Below are positions 33,630 through 43,224 of a stretch of 64,000 bases of DNA, piece by piece. Within the stretch, counting starts at the first letter, position 1, and every line of letters begins with the position of its first letter. Source of the DNA: Lycorma delicatula (taxonomy: Eukaryota > Arthropoda > Insecta > Hemiptera > Fulgoridae); the NCBI RefSeq assembly GCF_047948215.1, contig NC_134455.1, positions 73,743,689 through 73,807,688 on the forward strand, given 5' to 3'. The notes beneath the pieces were generated by a model that was given only the letters and a program-made list of their open reading frames with translations, had not been told where the DNA came from and did no database searches. Both the position numbers and the translations under genes were made by a program.

Positions 33630-34090
33630 TCTCTGGAACCCCAGGAATGCCGCCACACAAGTGGACTTTAAAAAAAGGATCCCCTATCATTTTATTACGT
33701 TACATCGACTCTCCAAAATTGTACAACGGAACCAGACTCATCATAAAGAATCTATTTCCCGACATAATAGAAGCCATGTTCATCACAGTGAATGCCGTAG
33801 GAGGAGACGTATTTTTATCCCTTGTGTTCCGGTAATACCTTGTGACACAAATATCCTTTTTGATTTAAAACGACTGCTCTTTCCCATCCAGCTTACATTT
33901 ACTATGAGTGTGAACAAGGCACACGGGCAATCACTTTGTGTGCAGTTATTACTTTCGAAAAACCATGATTTTTGCATGACTAATTAGCTTGATCAAATGT
34001 CAACACGCCAAATAATTTGTCTGTCAGCACTACGGGTGGGCAAACGAAAAACGTAGTGCACCGCCAAGCTTTACAACAAAAGCTTTGACA
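33630..34090 (+). pseudogene. Pif1-type helicase C-terminal fragment
   Basis: Two overlapping frames continue each other: PPHKWTLKKGSPIILLRYID and YNGTRLIIKNLFPDIIEAM, then after a frameshift CVPVIPCDTN and RLLFPIQLTFTMSVNKAHGQ, then a remnant ALRVGKR. This is the order of the Helitron-type Pif1 helicase C-terminus (compare 58280-58777: KIGVPIILLRNINQPKLCNG ... FPIQLAFAITINKAQGQ). Walker motifs are absent. It is too diverged from the 58-kb copy to be a recent duplicate. Confidence 0.7.
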
Positions 34091-34189
34091 TAAATAAAAC
34101 TGTTGTCGGTATGCCATTTACTACTCTTCTACTTCATGCCATACTTCTCTTACGTACACACAATAAATAAAACTATTTAAACGAAGCCT

Positions 34190-34650
34190 CCTAGTAGGTA
34201 TACAATTTACTCTTGGCACCAAACCTTCGTTGAGACAGGATGTTCTTCTTCCAGGAGGCAACCTTAAATAGTATCGTTTATGTGAACACGCTTCAAAATT
34301 TTCGAAATCATCAGAGGATGATAATCAAGACGGACTTCATTATTATCAGCAAGACCGGACATCACCTCACTACCGCCTAGACGTCCGAGATTTTCTTGAT
34401 ACTCGATTCTAGGTCGGTGGATTGGTCGTGAAGGTCCAATTGTATGGCCGGCCACCTCGCCCCCCCAGATTTGACCCAGCTAGATTTTTTCATGTAGGGT
34501 TTTATTAAAGAGCGAGTTTATCAGCAGATCTTGTTGAGCTAAAACTTCGAATTAACGTCGTAGCTGCAGAAGTAACGCCCGTCTTGTTGCCTACAGTCTG
34601 GAATGACATCGACTATCGGCTACAGATGAGACGTATGTTTCATTGCAAAT
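34190..34650 (+). pseudogene. DDE transposase pseudogene fragment (DUF4817/mariner-related)
   Basis: The plus strand reads QQDRTSPHYRLDVRDFLDTR (second catalytic Asp box), then after a stop and frameshift PDLTQLDFFM-GFIKERVYQQ. There TAG replaces the Trp of the usual D-FLWG box, and the third acidic residue is present. Further on comes VWNDIDYRLQ, the usual C-terminal helix. Multiple stops make it dead. The element may extend to an AATCACCCGG end near 34795. It directly follows the Pif1 fragment. Confidence 0.65.
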
Positions 34651-34799
34651 GAGAGCTATATCGAATCAAAGTGGGTGTTGGGTGACAAATTTTATGTATT
34701 TTGCTATGAAATGAGATCTTAATTCAATCTGTAATTTATCTTAATAAATTTTTATATGCTTTTAAAATTTGTGAAGTATTTTTTGAATCACCCGGTAAC

Positions 34800-36089
34800 C
34801 AAATTAATGCTTGTCTATGTATCTCTCGTGAGATTAGCACAGGTTAATGATTTTTAGTTTTTATCCGTTTGACAGCTAATATTGCATAAACTGAGTAAGT
34901 TATCTTTCTTTATATGTAATCTGATAAAAAAATTAATTAAAAGTCATATAATAAAATAAAGATAGCCAAGGAATAGCGAAATCTATAATTTTTATTTAAA
35001 TGTACGGTCATTCAAGAAAAAATTTATTCGTTATTTAAAAAATATATTCGTATGATTTTGTATATAATTTTGCACTTCTAAGTTAACATTTTATTCGTTT
35101 TCCCCCTTTTTGAGTTGAATTTCTGAACTAGTACTGTACAACACATAAAGGAATTATTATTACTTCTTACAGATTTTACACAATTAGTAATTTCCTACAA
35201 CAGTAAAAATACTTTTTACTGTAGTAGTAAATTTTACATGCTTAAAGAGAAAAGTATAAATTTTTCAGTTAGTTGATGAAATTTCTTTTTTTAACGAACT
35301 ATTTCTTTTCAAATTGAAAATCTGTTAAATCGTTTTTATTTCTCAGATCGGTGAAAATAGGAAAGTTAAAATCTTTTCAAAAGATATAATCGCCTTCCGT
35401 AAATTGTCGTTAATCCTGGACAATACTAATACGTAAGGATTCCAGTTGTATAGAGTGAATATTGTATAGGCTATATATATATTTGTATGACTTCTGTGGG
35501 TGGATCGGGGTGTTTGAGGTATTTGTAGAAGAACGATGGAGGAGTTGCCTCGTTATATCCCATTGAAGACAAACTAGATTGTCGTCGCCTGTCTATATAT
35601 ATATATATCCCTCTCTACCACTCTTTTGCGCGAGCTTAAATCAGTCCCCTTTATCGAAAGAAACTAATTGTGAGACCCATCCAATATAATCAAGAAATGT
35701 GCGGTGTAGCGATACAAGGGGGTAGTACCCTAACATATATTTCTACAAACTCATCTACTTTTTTAGAAAAAGGATTTCAGATGCAGGTCCACTTATTGCA
35801 CTCGGTATAAGGATTAAGTTATGCTGCTTAAAAAAATGATAATAATAACAATAATTAAACAACAATCGAAGGAAATATATGATTATTTAACCTTTATATT
35901 ATGAATGGAATAGAAAAATATAATTACTTATTTATTTCAGCTCTAGTATTTTTAATTTATTTTGTCTTATCTTCTTACTTATTTTGACTAAATAATAAAT
36001 AGTATTTATTATTATATAATTATTCTGCACCCATAATTGTGTTTTTTTCGAAACCCCTATTTTTATGATAGATCAGATTTTTTTGGATG

Positions 36090-36090
<1 letters not shown>
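34800..36090. other. No recognised gene
   Basis: AT-rich. A GC-richer patch at 35490-35740 (GGGTGGATCGGGGTG-like, short TA tracts) has no recognisable domain. Confidence 0.5.

Positions 36091-36157
<67 letters not shown>
36091..36157. repeat. Compound (TA)n(TG)n microsatellite
   Basis: About 10 TA units followed by about 22 TG units. Confidence 0.9.
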
Positions 36158-36158
<1 letters not shown>

Positions 36159-38340
36159 CTTATTTAAAAATTCAGATTATTTTATATTAGATTGAGAGCT
36201 AATCTGTTGCATACATCAGGCATACTCCCGATGTACCAGATCATGGTTAATCGTAAATTTACCTATTTATCCGGAAAGGCACGACCGATTTTGAAAATTT
36301 TGAATTTTGAAAATTGGAACTAGTGGTTGCGGAAATACTGTAAGAGCACCCCATTGCATCCCCCGCCACGAAATAAGCCTTGTAGGGCTATTCCAGTGGT
36401 ACCAGCCGATAGCTGGTAATGAGATCAGATACCTTCCCTTAGGAATTCGAAATTTTTTTCCAAGCGCTAGGACCGACCGTTTTCGAAATATTTGGGATTT
36501 TATCCGGAAATTCGGATTTGGAATATTTTGAGTTTCTGTTGCATACGTTTATAGACACAATAAATACATTTACCTTATTTACTATTAAACAAGTACGCAC
36601 GTAAATGCATAAGCATACCAAAAAAAAAAAAAAACACGCGCGCATGTTTATTTGAACTAATACTTCCCTAAATCTCAACAACCGTTGTATCCAATTGGAT
36701 GTTTTTTTTTTACCAAAATGTTTATTGAAATTTGTCAACCGGTAGCTGTAAGCAGTGATTACTAAATTACAGTAATTAGCAAAAAATAAATGTGATTTTT
36801 TGTAGCAGATAAAATGCACTTCTATGCCATAATTGTTTCATTTGAGTATTTTTTCCACTGGCGAGGTGTAAGCGATTGTGCATTATATTTCAGCCGACTC
36901 TCTTTTCAAAATACAATTTTTGAAATTTGAATTAGAGTTCATAACTCCATCTTGCAGAGGACAACTTTTGTGACATTCTGTGCGGATGAATTTGAGTAAA
37001 ATATTGTTTGGATAACATTTAAAATAAATAAAATTTTAAACAACTTTTGTGCTCTATTTTTTTTTAAATTGTTTGTCCTGATAACAAATAAGATCTGATG
37101 GTACGTGGAGGAACACCGGGTTGTTCAGATTGTAATATAACAAAAATTTTCAAGTCTCCTTTTTTATGAACTTTTATTATTTAACATCTCTTTTTGTTGA
37201 ATTTGTTTTTCAATTAGAAAAAAAAAATTATGCCTAGCATCCACTATTTTATTTTTTTTAATCTCATCATGCTCCTCTTATTCATGGAATTGAGATACTG
37301 ATCGTTTGATATTTGTTTCATGAAAATCAGGTGAGCTTTTCTGGAAGTAATATATCAAACACACACTTATCTACACTCATACTGAAGGTATATTAGACTT
37401 TGTAAAACAGAACATTATCCTAATCCAACATTTCAAACTGAAGTGTGTCTTTATAGAAGATTTTTTGTGGATGTAGTGACGACCGGATCAGCTCTTACCG
37501 ATTAGTCTTTATGTAGACTTAATGTAAGGTAGAATATTTGTTAGCCTACCTTATCATTTGCCAGATCAGACTTTCTGGTCTTCCTCGAATACACTAAACA
37601 TTTGAAGTTACATCTGATTTTAACGGGACTTGGTATGGTAGATGTCTAGTTGTATACTTCTAAGTTTCTATAAAAAAATCTGATGAAGATGCAAAAATCT
37701 GTTGATTATTTCAAGCCGGGTTTGTAGATAATACACAAATAATAATTTTGTTATAAATTTCACTTTTGTACTACTAACGCTTGATATTTTTCCATAGATT
37801 TTGATCAAATCCATCCTGTAGATTTTTCTTTTAATTTTACTTGGATATACCAAAAAGAAAAGGAATAAATCTATATCACATAAATACACGTATATAAAAA
37901 ATTAAATAATTTTACTTATTTTTTATTATTATATATACAGAAATATGTGTTTAATTATTAATCCACTTAATTACATTTATTCTATTTAAAAGAATTTTAA
38001 CTTAAGATATGAACATAAACAAAGCACAAACTGGATTGGTTAGATTTATGATATGAAATTACACGAGGATTTGATTACTTCCAACTTTCCTGAATATGTA
38101 CGAATTTCTTTTTCGTTTATCGTTTGTTTTTTATCTATTTTCTAATACAGATTTTTACTTCAATATACATTGATAATGAACGTTTTAAAAATGAAATAGC
38201 TTCAGATAAGTAACATTTTTTAGGTGGTTTTTGAGTGTCATTCAGATTTCCAATTTATTTCAGAAACGGATTGGTACAGGTATTTGTATTTAGTTTTTCA
38301 GTCGAGCCTTGTTAATTAAAAAAAACATTTAAACAAGCTT
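36158..38340. other. No recognised gene
   Basis: 36190-36540 is an unclassified moderately GC-rich segment (CCGGAAAGGCACGACCGATT, CAGCCGATAGCTGGTAATGA). The rest is AT-rich. Openings at 36307-36531 and 36439-36819 overlap on opposite strands and lack recognisable motifs. Confidence 0.45.
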
Positions 38341-38358
38341 TTTATAAGTTATCTCCGG

Positions 38359-39242
38359 GTGGGGACTACTAAGGAAGGGGTCACCAGAAAATTAAAAAAT
38401 AACATTCTACGAGTCGGAGCGTGGAATGTCAGAAGTTTAAAAAAGGTTGGTAGGCTAGAAAATTTAAAAAGGGAAATGGATAGTAAAAATGTAGATGTAG
38501 TAGGAATTAGTGAGGTTCGGTGGGAAGAGGAAGGCGACTTTGGTCAGGTGATTTTAGAATAATTAACTCAGCTTCAAATAATGGGCAGGCAGGAGTAGGT
38601 TTCATAATGAACAAGAAGATAGGGAAGAGAGTAGAGTATTTCAAAACGCATAGCGATAGAATCATTGTAATAAGGATAAAATCAAAACCTAAACCGACAA
38701 CGATTGTTAACGCCTATATGCCTACAAGCGCCCATGATGATGATGAGGTAGAGTGTGTATACGAAGAGATTGATGAAGCTATTAAACACGGAAAAGGAGA
38801 TGAAAATTTAGTAATAGTTGGAGATTGGAATGCAAGCATTGGAAAAGGCAAGGAAGGAAATATAGTGGGTGAATACGGGCTGGGCAGATGGAACCAAAGA
38901 GAGGACCGACGTATAGAGTTTTGCACGAAGTATAATTTAGTTATTGCCAACACCCAATTTAAAAATCATAATAGAAGAATATACACTTGGAAAAAGCCAG
39001 GCGATACTGCAAGGTATCAGATAGATTATATCATGGTTAAGCAAAAATTTAGAAATAAACTCGTTGACTGCAAAACTTACCCTGGAGCAGACATTGATAG
39101 CGACCATATTTTGGTGATAATGATGTGTAGATTGGGGTTTAAAAATCTGAAGAAAAGGTGTCACATGAATCGGTGGAATTTAGAGCTTTTTGAGGAAGAG
39201 GAGGTAAAGAGATTTTTGAGGAGGACATCGCAAGAGGTCTGA
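38359..39242 (+). pseudogene. APE-type endonuclease domain of RTE-like LINE (one frameshift)
   Basis: Readable order: LRVGAWNVRSLKKVGRLENL (Asn of the first APE motif), DVVGISEVRWEEEG (catalytic Glu), then after a 1-base frameshift in the GGCGACTTTGG region SGDFRIINSASNNGQAGVGF, VNAYMPTS, VIVGDWNASIGK (catalytic D and N), YTWKKPGD, YQIDYIMVK and DIDSDHILVIMM (catalytic D-H). All the catalytic residues I expect are visible. The protein resembles the 'craniofacial development protein 2-like' annotations common in insect genomes, which are LINE endonucleases. In the element it nicks DNA to prime reverse transcription. It stops at 39242 close to the internal deletion. Confidence 0.85.
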
Positions 39243-39263
39243 GTAAAAAAGATAAAGTAGAAA

Positions 39264-40121
39264 ATGTGGAACATGGAACTAGCAGTTAATGATGTTAAAG
39301 AACAACTTAGATTCGGAGTAACAGTACAAGGTGAAAAGATAAAGATGCTACGATTTGCTGATGATATAGTAATTCTAGCCGAGAGTAAAAAGGATTTAGA
39401 AGAAACAATGAATGGCATAGATGAAGTCCTACTCAAGAACTATCGCATGAAAATAAACAAGTACAAAACAAAAGTCATGAAATGTAGTAGAAATAACAAA
39501 GATGGACCACTAAATGTGAAAATAGGAGGAGAAAAGATTATGGAGGTAGAAGAATTTTGTTATTTGGGAAGTAGAATTACTAAAGATGGACGAAGCAGGA
39601 GCGATATAAAATGCCGAATAGCATAAGCGAAACGAGCCTTCAGTCAGAAATATAATTTGTTTACATCAAAAATTAATTTAAATGTCACTTTCAAAAGTTT
39701 TTTGAAAGTATATGTTTGGAGTGTCGCTTTATATGGAAGTTAAGCTTGTACAATCGGAGTATCTGAGAAGAAAAGATTAGAAGCTTTTGAAATGTGGTGC
39801 TATAGGAGAATGTTAAAAATCAGATGGGTGGATAAAGTGACAAATGAAGAGGTATTGCGGCAAATAGATGAAGAAAGAAGCATTTGGAAGAATATAGTTA
39901 AAAGAAGAGACAGACTTATAGGCTTCATATTAAGGCATCCTGGAATAGTCGCTTTAATATTCGAAGGACAGGTAGAAGGAAAAAATTGTGTAGGCAGGCC
40001 ACGTTTGGAATATGTAAAACAAATTGTTAGGGATGTAGGATGTAGAGGGTATACTGAAATGAAACGATTGGCACTGGATAGGGAATCTTGGAGAGCTGCA
40101 TCAAACCAGTCAAATGACTGA
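39264..40121 (+). pseudogene. RT catalytic box to C-terminus of the same LINE (two nonsense codons)
   Basis: A single frame runs from 39264 to the stop at 40121. It has LRFADDIVILAES (intact FADD), MKINKYKTKVMKCS, EEFCYLGSRITKDGRS, then TAA at about 39627 (CAA in the family sequence RIAQAKRAF), KRAFSQKYNLF, YGS then TAA at about 39742 (GAA in the related copy), RLEAFEMWCYRRMLKIRW, VTNEEVLRQIDEERS, GRPRLEYVKQIV and ASNQSND. Two point nonsense mutations plus the upstream deletion inactivate it. Confidence 0.85.
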
Positions 40122-40530
40122 AGACAAAAAAGAAATAAGTTATAAAAGAAGTTTTTTTCATTTCGGAAAATATTGTGTTCTAATAAATTTGAGATGAAAA
40201 ACGTTTTCCAATTTTAATTTTAATTTCATAGGAAAAAATGATTATGTAATGAGATGGAGATAAACTTGAAGGTTTTTTTGAATGTATGAAATTAGATATA
40301 AAAACCAAAGAAAGAAGTAAATCAGACAGACAGAGTGAAAAATTAAGACTTAAAGAAGAGACTGAATTGTAGCAGAAGTTTAAATCAGAATTAGCACATT
40401 AAGTTGTTGAAATATATCATGAGAGAAGGGTTGATTAAGTAAACATTACAGTGTGTTCAACTTCAAAGACGCCTCATCACTAATTTTATTCTGTAAATAG
40501 TAGTTTATTTGCAAACACATACATAATAAT

Positions 40531-40936
40531 TTACAGAAGGTGTTGAAGATTATGTCCATCCCCTTCTATGCATTTATCAACACGTTTGACCATGAACCTG
40601 GCTGCTCTTGTTAATTGTACCCGGTTATTTGCTAGATGGCACTAGTAATGTTTATCTTCAATTCCTGCAGGCTATGTGGATTGCTTCTACAAACAATTTC
40701 TTTTAAGTAACTCCACAGAAACAAGTACGGACTAGTCGGATCAGGGCATCTTGATGGCTGCAATCCTTTTAAAAATGATTCTTCCACCGAAAGAATCCTG
40801 TAGCATCTCCTTAGAAGAACGAGCTATATGACAAGTGGCGTTGTCCTGTTGTAACCAGCCGTCACGCTCATCCTCTTGCAGTAAGGCAAGAGGATTATTG
40901 CTTATTTGGTTTTTTTTAATTTTTTGCAATTTTTTG
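40531..40936 (-). pseudogene. DDE transposase, C-terminal part (left of NUMT)
   Basis: The minus strand reads KIKKNQISNNPLALLQEDE, DGWLQQDNATCHIARSS (second catalytic Asp), QDSFGGRIIFKR, then after a frameshift DPTSPYLFLWSYLKEIV, where the third acidic residue of the usual P-D-FLW box is Tyr, then NPHSLQELKINITSA and a C-terminal LQHLL at 40531. It continues the protein fragment found at 43075-43217 on the other side of the mitochondrial insertion; both carry the KLQKIKK segment. Confidence 0.8.
40893..40936 (+). repeat. Left copy of the ~44-bp direct repeat flanking the NUMT
   Basis: ATTATTGCTTATTTGG, T(8), AATTTTTTGCAATTTTTTG. The right copy at 43075-43119 differs by one T and by T-run length. 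Both encode part of the disrupted transposase, as expected of a target-site duplication or of repair-associated duplication. Confidence 0.8.
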
Positions 40937-41009
40937 CAATTTTTGATTTTTGAGTTTAATTTTTCAACAAAAATTTTTTCGTTATAATAAGATATTTATA
41001 TTATATCAT

Positions 41010-41665
41010 TCAAAAAATGAAGTATTAAAGTTTCGATCTGTTAATAGTATTGTGATTGCTCCAGCTAATACTGGTAATGATACTAGTAGTAAAACTGCTG
41101 TAATTAGGACTGATCAACAGAAAAAGGGTATTTTTTCTATAGTTATTCCTTTTGGTCGTATATTTATTGTTGTTGAAATAAAATTAATTGCTCCTATGAT
41201 TGATCTTAATCCTGCAATGTGAAGAGAAAAAATATTTAGGTCTACTGAAGGTCCTGAATGTGCAATTTGGGCTGAGAGAGGAGGGTAAACAGTTCATCCT
41301 GTTCCTGATCCTGACCCTACGATTGATCTTGCAATTAAAAGTGAGATTGATGGTGGTAGTAATCAAAATCTTATGTTATTTATTCGTGGGAATGCCATGT
41401 CTGGTGCACCAATTATTATAGGGACTAGTCAGTTTCCAAATCCTCCAATTATAATTGGTATAACCATAAAGAAAATTATAATGAATGCGTGTGATGTTAC
41501 GATGGTATTATAAATCTGGTCATTTTTAATTATTGATCCTGGTTGTATTAGTTCTAATCGGATAATTATTCTTCTTATTGTTCCAAGTAGTCTAGCTCAG
41601 AGCCCAAAAATAAAATAAAGAGTTCCGATATCTTTATGATTTGTTGAAAATATTCATTTATTCAT
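41010..41665 (-). pseudogene. cox1: cox1, 5' part (mitochondrial, nuclear copy)
   Basis: It starts ATG AAT AAA TGA (M-N-K-W in mitochondrial code) followed by FSTNHKDIGTLYFIFGLWA, the universal COX1 N-terminus. It runs through [29 protein letters not shown] and [20 protein letters not shown] to [10 protein letters not shown], about 218 codons with no indel compared with the usual spacing. COX1 is the catalytic subunit of cytochrome c oxidase. Here it lacks its last ~290 codons, is in nuclear DNA and would stop at TGA codons, so it is not functional. The FNTSFF wording is common in Hemiptera (recollection, not a search). Confidence 0.92.
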
Positions 41666-41670
41666 TAAGA

Positions 41671-41730
41671 ATGGGATGGCTGATTTAGGTGATAGATTGT
41701 AAATTTATTTAAGGTTTTAAACCTCTCATT
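41671..41730 (+). tRNA. trnY: mitochondrial trnY (GUA), NUMT copy
   Basis: Acceptor strands AATGGGA and TCTCATT pair, and the anticodon loop ATTGTAAAT has GTA at 41699-41701. It lies on the strand opposite to cox1, as in insect mitogenomes. Not functional in the nucleus. Confidence 0.85.
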
Positions 41731-41734
41731 ATTT

Positions 41735-41792
41735 TTCTTGTATTCAATTATGATTCTATATTGCAAATATAGAGGTGCATTACTTGCTAAGG
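41735..41792 (+). tRNA. trnC: mitochondrial trnC (GCA), NUMT copy
   Basis: The anticodon stem-loop TCTATAT-TGCA-AATATAGA is clear, with GCA at 41763-41765. The position between trnW and trnY on the same strand as trnY is the ancestral order. The acceptor ends are approximate. Confidence 0.75.
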
Positions 41793-41851
41793 CTTATTTA
41801 TAATAATAATTTTAACTTTGAAGGTTAATAGTTTTTTTAACTTAAATCCTT
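41789..41851 (-). tRNA. trnW: mitochondrial trnW (UCA), NUMT copy
   Basis: The minus strand starts AAGGATTTAAGTTAA and has the loop CCTTCAAAG with anticodon TCA at 41819-41821. It overlaps the end of trnC by a few bases, as is usual in insects. Confidence 0.85.
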
Positions 41852-41859
41852 CTTTTTAG

Positions 41860-42812
41860 TTTAATTTAAAAATTATTATTATTGGAATTCCTATTAAATT
41901 TAGGATAATCGGGATAGTTGATTCTTTTTTTATTAATTTTTTTATTTTTGATTTGGTTATTGTAGGGATTATTATGTTCAAGTATATGTATGTTGATATA
42001 ATTGATGAAATTAGTATAATTAATGGAATTGTTGGTGCTATACAAATTGTTGATTTTATAATTATTCATTTTATTAAAAATCCTGTAGTTGGAGGTATAC
42101 CTGTTATTGATAATGATGAAATTATTAGGGATGTTTTTGTTAAATTTGTTTGAGTATTGATTTGGTTTAAAAAATTGATATTATTTTTTTTGAACGTGTT
42201 TATTATAGTTAAGTTGATTATGGTGTATATAATTAATAGAAGAGTAAATTGTTGTTTTGAAATTATTAATGAAAAAATTATTACTGGTGAATTTGAGATT
42301 GATGAGTATGCTATTAATTGTTTTAGTGATGTTTGTTTTATTCCTGAGATTGGTGCCATAATTATTGATATAATTATTGATGTTATTATTAGTTTAATTC
42401 TGGTTATTTGGGTTGCAATAATTGTGGGAATGATGTTTTGTATAGTTATCATTATTATACATATTTCTCATCTTATTATTTGCATGATTCTTGGTACTCA
42501 TAGGTGGAATGGGATTATACCTATTTTTATTAAAATTCTCATTATTATTAAAATTCTTTCATTAATGGGGCAGTTAATGATAGCATTAATAATTATTGAG
42601 GTTATTATAATTGATGAGGATATTCTTTGAATAATTAAATATTTTATAGATTGTTCATTTATTTTATTTATTTTTTTTAAAAGAGGTAGAAAAGAAATTA
42701 AATTAATTTCTATAGATATTCATGAGAATATTATTCTGTTGGAGGATATTGTTATGATAATTCTTACGGTTATTGTTGTGATAAATATTGTTTTTGATAA
42801 ATTTATTTTAAT
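41860..42812 (-). pseudogene. nad2: nad2 (mitochondrial, nuclear copy)
   Basis: It lies between trnM and trnW on the same strand. Its ~953 bp equals the normal length of about 317 codons. Under the invertebrate mitochondrial code it reads through; under the standard code it breaks at TGA codons (one opening, 42066-42452, shows ITGIPPTTGFLIK, the conserved NAD2 C-terminal region). NAD2 is a membrane subunit of respiratory complex I. No frameshift was noticed, so the copy is young or under-diverged. Plus-strand openings here (for example 42157-42630) are shadows. Confidence 0.88.
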
Positions 42813-42813
42813 T

Positions 42814-42875
42814 AAAAAGAGAATTTATTCATCGATGGGGTATGAACCCATAAGCTTAATTTAGCTTATCTTTTT
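42814..42875 (-). tRNA. trnM: mitochondrial trnM (CAU), NUMT copy
   Basis: The minus strand reads AAAAAGATAAGCTAAATTAA...GGGTTCATACCC...TCTCTTTTT, with anticodon CAT at 42842-42844 and acceptor AAAAAGA/TCTCTTTTT. It directly precedes nad2. Confidence 0.9.
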
Positions 42876-42879
42876 GTAA

Positions 42880-42946
42880 AAGGATGTGTGATGCATTAAG
42901 AATTTTGATTTCTTTAGTTTCAGTTTAATTCTGGATTTTACAATTT
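42880..42946 (+). tRNA. trnQ: mitochondrial trnQ (UUG), NUMT copy
   Basis: The anticodon stem-loop TAAGAATTTTGATTTCTTTA carries TTG at 42905-42907. It is opposite in strand to trnI and trnM, as in the ancestral I-Q-M cluster. Ends approximate. Confidence 0.82.
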
Positions 42947-43012
42947 AGCATGAGTGAGGTTTCACTTAATTTACTTCATCAAAGTAATCCTTTAATCAGG
43001 CATCTTGCTTGA
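42947..43012 (-). tRNA. trnI: mitochondrial trnI (GAU), NUMT copy
   Basis: The minus strand contains GCCTGATTAAAGGATTACTT and TGATGAAGTAAAT, with anticodon GAT at 42978-42980. It is the first gene after the control region in insects, so the AT-rich DNA at 43013-43074 could be control-region sequence. Confidence 0.82.
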
Positions 43013-43074
43013 GTATAAAAATCCATTGTTTTTTTTCTTTTTTTTTTATATATATCTTTTTTTTTATACGGTAC

Positions 43075-43119
43075 ATTATTTGCTTATTTGGTTTTTTTTT
43101 AATTTTTTGCAATTTTTTG
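43075..43119 (+). repeat. Right copy of the ~44-bp direct repeat flanking the NUMT
   Basis: ATTATTTGCTTATTTGG, T(9), AATTTTTTGCAATTTTTTG, compared with 40893-40936. It marks the right junction of the mitochondrial insertion. Confidence 0.8.
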
Positions 43120-43217
43120 GATAACTGTTGGATAATTTCTTGGTAGATGGCAGCATCCACATTTTTTTTAAAAAACAAGGACCCTATTATTCGTCGTCTT
43201 GAAACCGCACACCATAC
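43120..43217 (-). pseudogene. DDE transposase, middle part (right of NUMT)
   Basis: The minus strand reads VWCAVSRRRIIGSLFFKKNV and DAAIYQEIIQQLSKKLQKIK and runs into the direct repeat. This is the stretch just before the second catalytic Asp box in DUF4817/mariner-related transposases. It is cut at about 43220 by the 3' end of an R1-like LINE. Confidence 0.8.
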
Positions 43218-43224
43218 TATAAAT

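Larger units (their letters stand above)
38353..40134 (+). mobile_element. RTE-like LINE, 5'-complete but internally deleted
   Basis: A candidate 9-bp target-site duplication ATAAGTTAT flanks the element (38344-38352 and 40135-40143). The endonuclease domain is followed immediately by the RT catalytic box; fingers and most of the palm are missing. The 3' end (CAAATGACTGAAGACAAAAA) equals that of the minus-strand copy at 13287. Shared family, different deletions. Confidence 0.75.
40937..43074 (-). other. NUMT: nuclear copy of mitochondrial DNA (trnI to cox1 5' part)
   Basis: In minus orientation the block reads trnI, trnQ (opposite strand), trnM, nad2, trnW, trnC and trnY (opposite strand) and the first ~218 codons of cox1. 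This is the ancestral insect mitochondrial order. Both protein genes stay open under the invertebrate mitochondrial code, with TGA for Trp, ATA for Met and AGA for Ser. Ends: cox1 homology stops at about 41010, leaving ~73 bp of unassigned AT-rich DNA to 40937. Beyond trnI, 62 bp of AT-rich DNA (43013-43074) may come from the control region. The block interrupts a transposase gene. Confidence 0.9.

Noticed and set aside
36439..36819. 126-codon minus-strand opening
   Set aside because: Low complexity, overlaps another opening on the opposite strand, contains a poly-A tract and has no domain.
38359..39242. Host craniofacial development protein 2-like gene
   Set aside because: This label is commonly given to LINE endonucleases; here the domain is followed by RT motifs, a LINE 3' end and a target-site duplication.
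42157..42630. 157-codon plus-strand opening, hydrophobic
   Set aside because: Antisense shadow of mitochondrial nad2; the Ile-rich composition comes from AT-rich mitochondrial DNA.
41010..42812. A contaminating mitochondrial contig
   Set aside because: Nuclear transposase sequence is present on both sides with a shared direct repeat, which supports true integration, although misassembly cannot be fully excluded without reads.
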